Numbered from the stretch's first letter, positions 17,469 through 27,921 are shown. The stretch: 64,000 nucleotides of DNA from Pedobacter sp. MC2016-15 (GCF_026239695.1 NZ_JAPIVS010000005.1:396007-460006), one strand, 5' to 3'. The notes: generated by a model not told the origin, from the letters alone. Numbers and translations: made by a program.

Positions 17469-18894
17469 ATTAAAGCTTAATCGGTATACTGTTTTGCTGG
17501 CTGTAACGCTTGCAGCAGCGGGATGTAAAGTGCCCGAAGCAGCAGCACCAGCAGCAAACCAGCCGGTTCCCGAATCTTTCGCGGGCAGCCGGGATACGAC
17601 CAACAGCTCAGTCCTTCCATGGAAGAGCTTTTTTAAAGATCCTTACCTCACAGACCTGATTGATACAGCCCTCAAGAATAACCAGGAGCTGATGGTGACT
17701 TTGCAGGACATTGAAATCGCGAAAAACGATATCCGCATGCGTAAGTCGGCCTTACTGCCAAGTGTAGGTTTAAGGGCGGGTGCAGAACTGGAAAAAGTAG
17801 GCCGCTACACCAGTCAGGGCGCAGGAGATGCCTCTACGGAGATTTATGAGGGCAAGGAAGTTCCAGATCCGCTGGCAAATTTCACGCTGGCAGCAACGGC
17901 CAACTGGGAGATTGACATCTGGAAAAAACTTCGCAATGCAAAAAAAGCAGCAATCAGCAGATATCTGTCTTCCGTAGAAGGCAAAAACTTTGTGCTCACC
18001 AACCTCATTGCTGAGGTGGCCAATTCCTATTATGAACTGCAGTCGCTGGACACCCAGCTGGACATCGTTCACCAGAACATCAAGCTGCAGAAGAACGCAC
18101 TGGAGATTGTGAAAGTGCAGAAACAAGCCATGCGGGCAACCGAGCTGGCCGTGCAGAAGTTCCGTGCAGAGGTGCTTTCTTCACAGAGCAAGGAATTTGA
18201 TATCCTGCAGCAGATCAAAGAAGAAGAGAATAACCTCAACCTGCTGCTGGGCCGTTATCCGCAGGAGATCAAAAGGGACAAGGGCGATTTCCTGACGCTG
18301 CAGCCTATGGCCATCAATTCAGGTATTCCTGCACAGCTGCTGGCCAACCGGCCCGATATTAAACAGGCAGAGCTGGAGCTTGCTGCAGCAAAGCTGGATG
18401 TGAAAGTTGCCCGTGCCGAGTTTTATCCTTCACTGGATATCTCTGCTGCCGTTGGTCTTGAAGCATTTAAACCATCTTATCTGTTCAAGCTGCCCAAATC
18501 CCTGCTGTACTCCTTAGCGGGTGATTTAGCGGGACCACTGGTCAACCGGAATGCGATAAAGGCAGAGTTTAACAGTGCCAATGCCAGACAGCTGCAGTCG
18601 ATGTTTAACTATCAGCGGATCCTGCTGAATGCCTATATGGAGGTATCTACACAGCTTTCGAAGATCGATAACCTGGGCAAAAGTTACGATCTGAGGTCGC
18701 AACAGGTAGATGCCCTGAACACCTCCATCAGTGTGAGCAACGACCTGTTTAAGTCGGCCCGCGCAGATTATTTCGAAGTGATGATGACGCAGCGCGATGC
18801 ACTGGAAACCAAGCTGGATCTGGTAGAAACAAAAAAAGCGCAGTTCAATGCTGTCGTAAATGTATACAAACAATTAGGGGGCGGTTGGAGATAG
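17455..18894 (+). CDS. Outer-membrane efflux factor, TolC/NodT family lipoprotein
   Basis: 479 residues. The lipoprotein signal ends AAAGC with the modified Cys at 24. Two tandem OEP repeats follow (about 60-260 and 280-475) rich in long helices; LLANRPDIKQAELELAAAKLDVKVARAEFYPSLDISA is the typical family block at the start of the second repeat. It overlaps the permease gene by 14 bp and completes a tripartite pump. A strong terminator follows. Confidence 0.94.
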   Translation: MTMYKLKLNRYTVLLAVTLAAAGCKVPEAAAPAANQPVPESFAGSRDTTNSSVLPWKSFFKDPYLTDLIDTALKNNQELMVTLQDIEIAKNDIRMRKSALLPSVGLRAGAELEKVGRYTSQGAGDASTEIYEGKEVPDPLANFTLAATANWEIDIWKKLRNAKKAAISRYLSSVEGKNFVLTNLIAEVANSYYELQSLDTQLDIVHQNIKLQKNALEIVKVQKQAMRATELAVQKFRAEVLSSQSKEFDILQQIKEEENNLNLLLGRYPQEIKRDKGDFLTLQPMAINSGIPAQLLANRPDIKQAELELAAAKLDVKVARAEFYPSLDISAAVGLEAFKPSYLFKLPKSLLYSLAGDLAGPLVNRNAIKAEFNSANARQLQSMFNYQRILLNAYMEVSTQLSKIDNLGKSYDLRSQQVDALNTSISVSNDLFKSARADYFEVMMTQRDALETKLDLVETKKAQFNAVVNVYKQLGGGWR

Positions 18895-18912
18895 TCATCC
18901 GCTCGCTAACAC

Positions 18913-18950
18913 AGCGCCTGTTGGTTTATACCGGCAGGCGCTTTTTTTTT
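18913..18950 (+). terminator. Rho-independent terminator after the efflux operon
   Basis: AGCGCCTG (18913-18920) pairs with CAGGCGCT (18935-18942). Wobble pairs TTGG/CCGG extend the stem to 12 bp around a TTTATA loop, and ten T follow. Confidence 0.85.
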
Positions 18951-18952
18951 GC

Positions 18953-18960
18953 TATTTTTG
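18953..18960 (+). promoter_or_regulatory. Candidate -7 box TATTTTTG
   Basis: Exact TAnnTTTG match directly after the terminator. It lies inside the longest possible reading frame of the radical SAM gene, which argues that the real start is the TTG at 18982. Confidence 0.5.
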
Positions 18961-18981
18961 CAGGGAAATACAATCTCCATT

Positions 18982-21180
18982 TTGAAAACAGATCTCTTCC
19001 TTGTTACTCCACCATTTACCCAACTGAATACTCCGTATCCGGCTACAGCTTATATCAAAGGTTTTTTAAATACCAAAGGTATTTCGTCAACGCAGGCAGA
19101 CCTGGGGATAGAGGTGATCCTGGCTTTGTTTTCAAAGCAGGGACTGGAAGAGCTTTTCCGGTACACAGACCAGCATGCCGGACATCCGATGAGCCAGAAT
19201 GCGAAAAGGATCTATGCACTGAGGGATGAGTATATCAAAACTATCGATGCCGTGATTCCCTTTCTGCAGGGTAAAAACCCCACTCTGGCTTTGCAGATCT
19301 GCCAGGAAGATTACCTGCCAGAGGCTTCGCGCTTTGCGGAGCTGGATGAACTGGACTGGGCTTTTGGCTCCATGGGAACCCAGGACAAGGCTAAACACCT
19401 GGCGACCCTGTACCTGGAGGATATCTCAGATTTTATCATTGAGTGTGTCGATCAGAATTTTGGGTTCAGTCGCTACGCCGAGCGATTAGGCCGCAGTGCA
19501 AATTCTTTTGATGAGTTGTACCTTGCATTAAATCAGGAGTATACTTACATGGATCAGATCCTGATGCGCATCCTGGAGGAGAAACTTGCAGTCGTTCAGC
19601 CAAAAATATTCCTGATCTCTGTTCCATTCCCCGGAAATCTGTATGCTGCCTTCCGCGGTGCGCAATATGTGAAAAGAAATTACCCGGAGATCAAAATCGC
19701 GATGGGGGGCGGTTTTGCAAATACGGAGCTGCGCTCGGTTTCTGATCCCAGGGTTTTCGAGTTCTTTGATTTTATTTCTCTGGATGACGGGGAGTTACCT
19801 GTCGAGCTGATCTGTAATGCGGTGCTCAAAGGCGGGGAGTTTAACCTCTACAAGAGAACCTTTATGCTGGAAAACGGAGCGGTGACGTACAGAAACGATG
19901 CTTTGAGAAGTGATTATAAACAGTCTGATGTGGGCACGCCGGATTACAGTGACCTGAAACTGGACCAGTATATTTCGGTGATTGAAATCGTTAACCCTAT
20001 GCACAGGATGTGGAGCGATGGCCGCTGGAACAAGCTCACGATGGCGCATGGTTGCTACTGGGGCAAATGTACCTTCTGTGATATCTCGCTTGATTATATC
20101 AAAGTATATGAACCTGTTGCAGCTAAACAGATCGTAGACAGGATCGAAGACCTCATCAAAAATACCGGACAGAATGGTTTTCACTTTGTGGATGAGGCCG
20201 CACCGCCGGCACTGATGCGCGAGGTGGCACTGGAGATCTTACGCAGAAAGATCTCTGTGAGCTGGTGGACGAACATTCGGTTTGAGAAAAGCTTTACCGG
20301 GGATCTTTGTCTGCTGCTGAAAGCTTCAGGATGTATCGCGGTGTCAGGTGGTCTGGAAGTGGCCTCCGACCGCCTGCTGAAGCTGATCGACAAAGGGGTT
20401 TCTGTAGAACAGGTGGCGCAGGTGACGCGTAACTTTACCGAAGCAGGGGTGATGGTACATGCCTATCTGATGTACGGCTATCCTACACAAACCATCCAGG
20501 AAACCGTAGACAGCCTGGAAATGGTGAGGCAGCTGTTTAAAGCAGGGGTGTTACAGTCCGGTTTCTGGCACCAGTTTGCCATGACCGCGCATAGTCCTGT
20601 GGGTTTGTATCCCGAGAAATTCGGCGTCGTGAAAGAAACGGAGGTGATCGGAACTTTTGCAAATAATGATCTCAATTATATCGATAAAACAGGGATCAAC
20701 CACGACCAGTTCAGCTTCGGCTTAAAGAAATCGCTATTTAACTTTATGCACGGCATCTGTATCGATTACAAGTTGCAGGACTGGTTTGATTTCAAGATCC
20801 CTAAAGTAACTATCCCTGCCGATTTTATTGAGCAGGCACTCCGGGGACAGAGTAAATTTGATACGAAAGCTACTGCCAAAATTGTCTGGCTGGGTGGTCA
20901 GCCTGATCAGGAAAGTTTTGTAAAGTATAAAAAAGGGAAGGGCATTGATATGATCAACCTGACCTTTCATCATAAAAAAGAAACTTTTGATATCCAGACC
21001 AGCAAAGCCGAAGCCAGATGGCTCTGTATGATGCTGCAGAAAATCAGTGTCTCCAATGTTAAGGTTCTCAGTTTCCAGGAGATCAAAGCTGATTACGAAA
21101 ATCAGATGCCACACTTCGAATTGTTCTGGTACTCAGAACCGGTAAATACCCTGCGGGATTTCGGTCTGCTGGTGTTATAA
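18982..21180 (+). CDS. B12-binding domain radical SAM protein
   Basis: About 732 residues. The open frame begins at 18949, but a TTG start at 18982 is chosen because the product then begins KTDLFLVTPPFTQLNTPYPATAY, the normal start of the cobalamin-binding Rossmann domain, and a promoter box lies just upstream. The cluster motif GCYWGKCTFCD places Cys at 358, 363 and 366, a CX4CX2C spacing instead of the canonical CX3CX2C. It is followed by HFVDEAAPP and a typical radical SAM barrel (NIRFEKS, VSGGLEVASDRLLKLIDKG). No DxHxxG cobalamin signature was seen. It is monocistronic; the substrate is unknown. Confidence 0.85.
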   Translation: MKTDLFLVTPPFTQLNTPYPATAYIKGFLNTKGISSTQADLGIEVILALFSKQGLEELFRYTDQHAGHPMSQNAKRIYALRDEYIKTIDAVIPFLQGKNPTLALQICQEDYLPEASRFAELDELDWAFGSMGTQDKAKHLATLYLEDISDFIIECVDQNFGFSRYAERLGRSANSFDELYLALNQEYTYMDQILMRILEEKLAVVQPKIFLISVPFPGNLYAAFRGAQYVKRNYPEIKIAMGGGFANTELRSVSDPRVFEFFDFISLDDGELPVELICNAVLKGGEFNLYKRTFMLENGAVTYRNDALRSDYKQSDVGTPDYSDLKLDQYISVIEIVNPMHRMWSDGRWNKLTMAHGCYWGKCTFCDISLDYIKVYEPVAAKQIVDRIEDLIKNTGQNGFHFVDEAAPPALMREVALEILRRKISVSWWTNIRFEKSFTGDLCLLLKASGCIAVSGGLEVASDRLLKLIDKGVSVEQVAQVTRNFTEAGVMVHAYLMYGYPTQTIQETVDSLEMVRQLFKAGVLQSGFWHQFAMTAHSPVGLYPEKFGVVKETEVIGTFANNDLNYIDKTGINHDQFSFGLKKSLFNFMHGICIDYKLQDWFDFKIPKVTIPADFIEQALRGQSKFDTKATAKIVWLGGQPDQESFVKYKKGKGIDMINLTFHHKKETFDIQTSKAEARWLCMMLQKISVSNVKVLSFQEIKADYENQMPHFELFWYSEPVNTLRDFGLLVL

Positions 21181-21272
21181 AGTAATGTTGCAATAGTATT
21201 AACGAAGGGGCATTCCGATAAAATATCATAACGATTAGGAAAGATATTATAATACACATTAGTTTCTGATGC

Positions 21273-21280
21273 TAATTTTG
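21273..21280 (+). promoter_or_regulatory. Candidate -7 box TAATTTTG
   Basis: Exact TAnnTTTG match 62 bp upstream of the first SusC start, implying a leader of roughly 55 nt. The -33 region is not clear. Confidence 0.4.
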
Positions 21281-21342
21281 TGTGTTGACCAGATATAATT
21301 AATTCCTCAATTGACCTGAATATTAAAATCAATTCCCCGGGT

Positions 21343-24300
21343 ATGAAAAAACTTTATTTTCTTAGTCTTTTGGTATGCTGCATATCTTTTGCGCAGGCAC
21401 AAACGCGTGCCCTGAGCGGAAGGGTACTGGATGCAGGAAACAGTGATCCTTTGATAGGTGCTACGGTAGCTGTACAGGGAACTGCCATCAGACAAGTGAC
21501 CGACGTAAACGGAAAGTTTACGCTGAATGTGAGCAGCGGACAGAATGTGGTGCTGGTCATTAAATACATCGGCTATGCCGACCAGACGGTTACTTTTAAC
21601 GGGAACGATCAGGATATTACCATCAAACTTGCCGCGCAGTCGAACGCCCTGGATGATGTGGTGGTGGTAGGTTTTGGAACAATGAAACGGCGCGACCTGA
21701 CGGGTGCTGTGGCGACAGTGAAAGCTTCAGACATCGTAAAAGCACCTACGCATAACGCGCTGGAAGCCATACAGGGACGCGCGCCAGGTGTGGATATCAC
21801 GCGTAGTACAGGAAACGCAGGTGCAGGCGTAAACATCCAGGTCCGTGGTACGAGATCCATACCCAATGCGCTGAACACCGCCGGAGGAATTAACCCCAAT
21901 GCGCCTTTACTGGTGGTGGATGGAGTACAAAATGGGGGTAGTATCAATAACATCAATCCCAATGATATCGAAAGCATCGAAGTGTTGCAGGATGCCGCAT
22001 CAACGGCAATCTATGGATCACAGGGTGCCAACGGGGTAATCGTGGTGACCACAAAAAAAGGTGTTGCAGGTAAGGCAAAGATCTCCTACAATGCTTATTA
22101 CGGGATCAATGGCTGGACAAAATTTCCAACTCCAAGATTAGGAGAGGACTACCTGACGCTGCGCCGGGAATCTTTCCGTGATGCAACAACAGGGGCAATC
22201 CCGGCAGATAACGTGGTTTTTACCAATGCCGGTGAGCTCGCCGCAGTGCAGGCCGGGCAGTTTGTGAACTGGATAGACCTGGCGACCAGAAACGGCAGGC
22301 AGCAGAGTCATACAGTGAGTGTCCGCGGGGGAAGTGAAAACACAAAAGCTTTTTTCTCCTTCGGTTATTTTAATGAAGAGGGTCAGCTGATCAATAACGA
22401 CTACAACCGCTACAATTTCCGCTATAACATTGACCACCGGCTAAACAGCTGGTTCAAAACAGGTATCGTAGGGCAGCTGGCATTCAGTAAGACCAATACG
22501 CGGCGCGATCCACTTTCCAATGCCTTAACGGCCATTCCTTTGGGCACGGCTTTTAATCCTGATGGTTCAATCAATACCTTTCCCATTGCCGGCAATACCA
22601 GCACGATCAGTCCGATCACAGATCAGCGACCAGGTGCGGCAGTAGACCAGACTACAGGCAGTGAGATCAACGCGACGGCCTATGCCGAACTGGCACCCAT
22701 CAAAGGACTGACCTTCCGAAGTAACCTGGGAACCGTGCTGGGCAGCAACAGACGTGGCCAGTTTAACGACCCTTTCTCTTTGACACAGAATAATGTGCGT
22801 TATTCGGCAGCTTCGGTGACGAATGCGAATTCGCGTTATTACAATTGGGATAACGTGCTGACTTACAACCATGAGATCAACAAACATAGTTTTACGGCTA
22901 CTGCGATTTCCAGCTATATCCACAGCGAAGTGGAAGAGGCCTATGCAGGGGGGATCCGGCAGGTGCTTTCCTCACAGTTGTGGCATAACCTTGCCGGAAC
23001 GGAATCTACCAGCCGCACCACGACTTCGAGTTTTGTACGGTATGACCTGCTGGCGTATGCGGGTCGTCTGAATTATAGTTATGACGGAAAATACCTTTTC
23101 CAGGGAACGATACGATGGGATGGGGCCTCGCGTTTAGCACCGGGCCATAAATGGGATTCCTTCCCTTCGGTATCTGCGGGATGGGTGATCAGCAGGGAGT
23201 CTTTCATGAAAGATATGAAGCTGATTGATAACCTGAAACTACGGGCCAGTTATGGGGTAACGGGTAATTCCACGATCAAACCTTATGATACGCAGAGTCT
23301 GCTGACTTCCATTCCGATGGGTTTTGGGGATGTTCCAGCTCCGGGGTATATCTTTAACGGAAATATCGTATCTCCGGATCTGGGCTGGGAGAAATCTAAA
23401 ACGATTGACATCGGTACGGATATCACGGCGTTTAAAAACAGGGTAACTTTGGGGGTCGACTGGTACCTGACGAAAACGTCTGACCTGCTGTACCCGCGGG
23501 CATTGCCACAATCTACGGGACAAGGTATTGTTTATCAAAACATAGCGTCGACGCAGAATAAGGGGGTAAATATTATCCTGACGACGGTCAATGTGCAGAA
23601 CAAGGACTTCAAATGGTCTACCACGGCTACATTCTCGCAGAACAGTGAAAAGATCACCGGCCTGATTGACGGCCGCAATATTATCAATACGGAAGAAAAC
23701 TCATTGCTGATCGGCTCACAGGTACAGTCGTACTATGTGTATAAAAAGATAGGTATCTGGCAGCAGTCTGATATGCCTATCACCACTACACTTAACGGGG
23801 TACCTTTCAAACCGGGAGATATCAAAGTAGAAGATCTGAATGGCGATGGGATCATTGACATCAATAACGACCGTATGGTGGTGGGACATCAGCAGCCGAA
23901 ATGGTTTGGCGGCTTGCAGAACACGTTTAACTACAAAGGCTTCGACCTGAATGTGTTCCTGATTGCACGTTACGGACAGACGGTGAAAGGGGAGTTTATC
24001 GGTCGGTATAACCCTTCCGCCGAAGCAAACGGACCGGCAAATTTCAACTACTGGACGATCAATAATCCCTCCAACGATTTCCCGCGTCCGGGCCGGGGTA
24101 GTCTGACGAATCAATATCCGAATACGTATACTTCCTTGTTATACATTGATGGTTCGTTCCTGAAGATCAAGAATATATCATTAGGTTATACTTTGGCAAA
24201 AAGCGTAACGGAGAAACTGAAGATCAGTACACTCAGGTTTTATGCAACAGCATCCAACTTATTTACGTATTCGAAAAATTCTTTGCTGAACGATTACGAT

Positions 24301-24372
24301 CCTGAACGTGGCGGTGCAGAATCATCGCCGCTGAGCAGACAATTGGTTTTTGGTCTAAACCTCGACTTCTAA
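21343..24372 (+). CDS. SusC/RagA family TonB-linked outer-membrane protein
   Basis: 1009 residues. A signal peptide (1-20, ending AQAQ) is followed by a carboxypeptidase-regulatory-like beta domain (about 23-100), a TonB-box-like stretch DDVVVVGFGTMKRRDLTGAV, a plug domain (about 115-235) with EVLQDAASTAIYGSQGANGVI, and a long barrel ending in Phe. It imports glycans or other oligomers together with its SusD partner 18 bp downstream. No glycoside hydrolase or anti-sigma gene accompanies the pair, so the ligand cannot be inferred. Confidence 0.95.
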   Translation: MKKLYFLSLLVCCISFAQAQTRALSGRVLDAGNSDPLIGATVAVQGTAIRQVTDVNGKFTLNVSSGQNVVLVIKYIGYADQTVTFNGNDQDITIKLAAQSNALDDVVVVGFGTMKRRDLTGAVATVKASDIVKAPTHNALEAIQGRAPGVDITRSTGNAGAGVNIQVRGTRSIPNALNTAGGINPNAPLLVVDGVQNGGSINNINPNDIESIEVLQDAASTAIYGSQGANGVIVVTTKKGVAGKAKISYNAYYGINGWTKFPTPRLGEDYLTLRRESFRDATTGAIPADNVVFTNAGELAAVQAGQFVNWIDLATRNGRQQSHTVSVRGGSENTKAFFSFGYFNEEGQLINNDYNRYNFRYNIDHRLNSWFKTGIVGQLAFSKTNTRRDPLSNALTAIPLGTAFNPDGSINTFPIAGNTSTISPITDQRPGAAVDQTTGSEINATAYAELAPIKGLTFRSNLGTVLGSNRRGQFNDPFSLTQNNVRYSAASVTNANSRYYNWDNVLTYNHEINKHSFTATAISSYIHSEVEEAYAGGIRQVLSSQLWHNLAGTESTSRTTTSSFVRYDLLAYAGRLNYSYDGKYLFQGTIRWDGASRLAPGHKWDSFPSVSAGWVISRESFMKDMKLIDNLKLRASYGVTGNSTIKPYDTQSLLTSIPMGFGDVPAPGYIFNGNIVSPDLGWEKSKTIDIGTDITAFKNRVTLGVDWYLTKTSDLLYPRALPQSTGQGIVYQNIASTQNKGVNIILTTVNVQNKDFKWSTTATFSQNSEKITGLIDGRNIINTEENSLLIGSQVQSYYVYKKIGIWQQSDMPITTTLNGVPFKPGDIKVEDLNGDGIIDINNDRMVVGHQQPKWFGGLQNTFNYKGFDLNVFLIARYGQTVKGEFIGRYNPSAEANGPANFNYWTINNPSNDFPRPGRGSLTNQYPNTYTSLLYIDGSFLKIKNISLGYTLAKSVTEKLKISTLRFYATASNLFTYSKNSLLNDYDPERGGAESSPLSRQLVFGLNLDF

Positions 24373-24390
24373 ACATTAATACTAAACTGT

Positions 24391-26133
24391 ATGAACAGGA
24401 ATTTATATAAACTCGCGGGTATCAGCTTATTTACGCTGTCGATGCTGTCCTGCACAAAAAATCTGAATGAATATAACCCTGGTGGTGCCACTTCTGATGC
24501 GACATGGACGACTCCTGAGGGCTTCGTAACCGCTGTAAATGGTGCCTACCGCGAACAGCGCGCCTATTACGGAAAAGAAGACGGTACGCTGATATCTGAA
24601 GGGGGAACGGATCTGTGGTTTACAGCCAACAAGATCAGCTTCGCGAATCAGGTAACGAAGTATACGGGTTTAACACCGGCATCGCCAAGCTCTGCAGGTA
24701 CAATCTTCAGGCTGTTTTATCAGGCCATCAACTTATGTAATGCGGGAATCAACCGGATTGATGGTGCCGGGTTTACTGACCAGGCTGACAAAAACCGGCG
24801 ACTGGGGGAGCTGCGTTTCCTGCGCGCTTTCTATTACTGGCATATCGTGGAGCAGTTTGGGGGTGTGAACTTGCGGACTACAGAAACGCAGACTGTGGAG
24901 CTCACTGCCACAAGAAGTTCTGTCAGTGCTTTTTACGACCTGATTATAGGGGATCTCAAATTTGCGGCTGATAATCTGCCGAATGCGAGTTTCTGGGGTG
25001 CTGAATATAGCAGGGCTTCCAAAAAATCTGCCTTGGGAATGCTGGCCAGGGCCTATCTGTCAAGGGCATATTATGCCAATGGCGCCGAACGCACGGATTA
25101 CTTTACACTGGCCAGGACTACAGCAAATGATGTGATCGCGCGTAAGGGCGAGCTGGGTACAGATCTTTGGGCATCCCCGGCAGAGCTCTGGAACTTTGCC
25201 AATAACAGGAACAACAAGGAGGCGCTGTATATCATCAGTAATTCCACGAATGTGCAGCTGGATTATGACCTGAATGCCAACCGGCTGCATGCCTGGTATC
25301 TTACCACGTACAGCGGCAGACCGGGACTGGTGAGGAGTCTTGCCTATGGTTTCGACGGACAAAAACGTCTGCAGCCGACACGTTACCTGCTGAACTTATT
25401 TAATGAACAGGCAGACAGCCGATATGCAGCTTCATTTCAGGAAACATGGACAGCAAACAATGCATTTACCTGGACGGCAGCCAATGCCACAACTTTTGGT
25501 AAAGCTGCTTCGGTAGCAGGTGCTACCATGGTGCCGGGAATCAGCAGGGCGATGGAGATTACAAAGCAGGTGGTGGCCGACAAAGCGACGCGGCCCTGGG
25601 TCCTTTATGATATCAACGATTTGTACAATGCCAATGGCACGATCAAATCGCTCACGGATTTTGTACCACTTAAGAAATTCCTGGATGGCAGTCGCACAGC
25701 GGTTGATGCCCAGCCGGGTTTTGCAGACATCATGGTGATCCGCCTCGCGGAAATGTACCTGATCTCTGCAGAAGCCGAGTTTCAGTTGGGGAACTTCGCG
25801 GGTGCTGCCACGCAGCTGAATGTTTTGCGGACACGTGCCGCCATAAAAACACCGGTGAACCAAACAGCGGCGATGCAGACCAGCGCCGCAGAGGTTCAGA
25901 CCGGGGGGATCAACTTTATTCTGGATGAGCGTGCCCGTGAGCTTTGTGGAGAACACTTGCGCTGGTACGACCTGAAACGGGTGCTTGGGGGCGACCAATT
26001 CGTATCCCGGATCAAGCTGGGTAATCCTGACATTACTGATGTACAGCCTTTTCACCGCTTAAGGCCGGTGCCACAGGTGGAGCTGAATGCGCTGACCAAT
26101 GGTGCAGAGTTTGGACAGAATGCCGGCTACTGA
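24391..26133 (+). CDS. SusD/RagB family surface lipoprotein
   Basis: 580 residues. The lipoprotein signal has its lipobox Cys at 21 (SMLSC). The N-terminal block YNPGGATSDATWTTPEGFVTAVNGAY, the helical RFLRAFYYWHIVEQFGG segment and the C-terminal FILDERARELCGEHLRWYDLKR are SusD hallmarks. It partners the SusC protein just upstream as the ligand-binding lid. Its 3' end overlaps the convergent hydrolase gene by 7 bp. Confidence 0.95.
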   Translation: MNRNLYKLAGISLFTLSMLSCTKNLNEYNPGGATSDATWTTPEGFVTAVNGAYREQRAYYGKEDGTLISEGGTDLWFTANKISFANQVTKYTGLTPASPSSAGTIFRLFYQAINLCNAGINRIDGAGFTDQADKNRRLGELRFLRAFYYWHIVEQFGGVNLRTTETQTVELTATRSSVSAFYDLIIGDLKFAADNLPNASFWGAEYSRASKKSALGMLARAYLSRAYYANGAERTDYFTLARTTANDVIARKGELGTDLWASPAELWNFANNRNNKEALYIISNSTNVQLDYDLNANRLHAWYLTTYSGRPGLVRSLAYGFDGQKRLQPTRYLLNLFNEQADSRYAASFQETWTANNAFTWTAANATTFGKAASVAGATMVPGISRAMEITKQVVADKATRPWVLYDINDLYNANGTIKSLTDFVPLKKFLDGSRTAVDAQPGFADIMVIRLAEMYLISAEAEFQLGNFAGAATQLNVLRTRAAIKTPVNQTAAMQTSAAEVQTGGINFILDERARELCGEHLRWYDLKRVLGGDQFVSRIKLGNPDITDVQPFHRLRPVPQVELNALTNGAEFGQNAGY

Positions 26134-27005
26134 TGCAGTTTTTTCAGAAAACTGTGTATCAGGTCCGTTACTTCATGGTGATATTCTTCGAGAAGAAAGT
26201 GCCCAGCGTCGAACAGATGCAGTTCGGCATCGGGCACATCTTTCTGATAAGCCAGGGCACCAGATCCGGGGAAGATTTTATCATTCCTGCCCCAGGTAAT
26301 TAATACCGGCGGCTGATGGTCGCGCAGGTATTGCTGCCATTGCGGATAAAGCGGAAAATTGCTGCCGTAATCCGCAAACAGTATCCGCTGGATCGCTTTA
26401 ATCCCGGGCTGCTCAAACTGAAAGTGATCCATAAAATAGCTGTCGGGACTAATCCTTTCCGGGTTTTTACTGCCATATACATATTGTTCCCTGATGCCTT
26501 CCAGTGACATCATGTAATCGACCACGGCTTCCAGGCTGGCGGTCTCATTCGCGGCAGTAAGCTCACCTATCTTTTGTACATCAGGACCGATGCCTTCCAG
26601 ATAAACATTGGCATTTTGTATGATCAGGGATTTGACCAGTTCCGGTCTTCTGCTGATGATTCTGAAACCAATGGGGCCACCATAATCCTGCATGTAAAAA
26701 CTGATGGATCTGAGGTTGAGATGGTCTATAAACTTTTCCATGATGACCGCCAGATGGTCAAAAGAATAACTGAATAAAGAAGCTGAAGGTGCTCCACTGC
26801 ATCCAAAACCAGGATAGTCGGGCGCTATCAAATGATAGTGTGGTGCCAGTTGTTCAATCAGGTTCCTGTACATGTGTGAGGAAGAGGGAAATCCATGTAA
26901 AAGCAGGAGCAGGGGCTGCCGGGGATCACCGGCTTCCCTGTAGAAGATTTCTACATCTTCAATGAGGACTTTACGATAGTGTGTTTGCGTTTTGGTGCTG
27001 AGCAT
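26127..27005 (-). CDS. Alpha/beta hydrolase (epoxide hydrolase/dehalogenase-like)
   Basis: 292 residues. The oxyanion motif HGFP (37-40), nucleophile Asp107 in MQDYGGPIG, acid Asp242 in GRNDKIFPG and His269 in DAGHFLLEE form the Asp-Asp-His triad seen in haloalkane dehalogenases and epoxide hydrolases. No signal peptide, so cytoplasmic. It overlaps the upstream LysR gene by 35 bp on the same strand, suggesting a regulator-enzyme operon. A close relative lies at 32451-33323. The actual substrate is unknown. Confidence 0.85.
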   Translation of the reverse strand: MLSTKTQTHYRKVLIEDVEIFYREAGDPRQPLLLLLHGFPSSSHMYRNLIEQLAPHYHLIAPDYPGFGCSGAPSASLFSYSFDHLAVIMEKFIDHLNLRSISFYMQDYGGPIGFRIISRRPELVKSLIIQNANVYLEGIGPDVQKIGELTAANETASLEAVVDYMMSLEGIREQYVYGSKNPERISPDSYFMDHFQFEQPGIKAIQRILFADYGSNFPLYPQWQQYLRDHQPPVLITWGRNDKIFPGSGALAYQKDVPDAELHLFDAGHFLLEEYHHEVTDLIHSFLKKLHQ

Positions 27006-27921
27006 AATTGATAGGGTTGGTTATTGAAATCCAGTTTTTGCTGATGATGTCTTCGAGTTGTTTTACTTCTTTGAGGTAGGAAGATTTCTTTTGCTTTCCA
27101 AAATGAAGTGTGTTCTCAATGGGATGGCTGTCCGGCCATGGCAATCGGATACTTCCATCGGTAAGGGCCCGACTGCAAAGGAAGTCGGGCACAATTGCAA
27201 AGCCCTTATTGTGCGCAATGCAGCGCAATATCGATCCGAAATAAGGTAACACATAGGTTGGCCTGAACCTGGGCAAGGCGTTGAAGCTGGCCATCCAGAA
27301 CCTTTTCAGGTGCTCTGTATCAGCACCCGTAGCATACCAGGTCTGCAAAGCCAGCCAGTCCTTCAGCGCCTGGCGGTCGCCATTGCCCAAAAGTTCATCC
27401 AGTTCCCCGGTATCGGTCTGGCTCCCACAGATGAGCACCATCTTTTCTGTGGTAAATGGCTGATAATCTGCTTTCGACAGATTTCCAGTGCCCGAAGTAA
27501 GCACCAGGTCCAGCGCTCCACTATGCAGTTCCTGCAGCAGCTGTGCAGATTCACCAAACCTGGTTACCAGTTTAAAGGGCAGTTCCGAAACGTAAGGTTC
27601 CAGCGTATGCTGAAAGATCTCGAAGCCCATGCCGACGCTGATCGTAGGTTTTTCTACCCTCGACTTCCGGTGAAAGATCTGCTCGGCTTCTTCAAGTTTG
27701 TTCATATGGTCGACAATGAAATTGTAGAGCATCGTCCCTCGCTCTGTGGCCATCATTTTCCGGGTATCCCGCTCAAACAAGCGGTATCCTGTATAGGTTT
27801 CGAGTGAACTGAGGTGCAGACTTACGCCGGGCTGCGAAATGAATAATACCTGTGCTGCCGCTGATAATGTCCCTGCTTCATAGATGACTTTAAAAGTCCT
27901 GTACCATTCCAAATTTAGCAT
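26971..27921 (-). CDS. LysR family transcriptional regulator
   Basis: 316 residues. The N-terminal winged helix-turn-helix (about 1-60: NLEWYRTFKVIYEAGTLSAAAQVLFISQPGVSLHLSSLE) matches the LysR signature, and a periplasmic-binding-like effector domain runs about 90-290. The gene is followed without a gap by the alpha/beta hydrolase gene on the same strand, its probable target. The intergenic stretch of 212 bp upstream shows no obvious LysR box. Confidence 0.92.
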   Translation of the reverse strand: MLNLEWYRTFKVIYEAGTLSAAAQVLFISQPGVSLHLSSLETYTGYRLFERDTRKMMATERGTMLYNFIVDHMNKLEEAEQIFHRKSRVEKPTISVGMGFEIFQHTLEPYVSELPFKLVTRFGESAQLLQELHSGALDLVLTSGTGNLSKADYQPFTTEKMVLICGSQTDTGELDELLGNGDRQALKDWLALQTWYATGADTEHLKRFWMASFNALPRFRPTYVLPYFGSILRCIAHNKGFAIVPDFLCSRALTDGSIRLPWPDSHPIENTLHFGKQKKSSYLKEVKQLEDIISKNWISITNPINYAQHQNANTLS

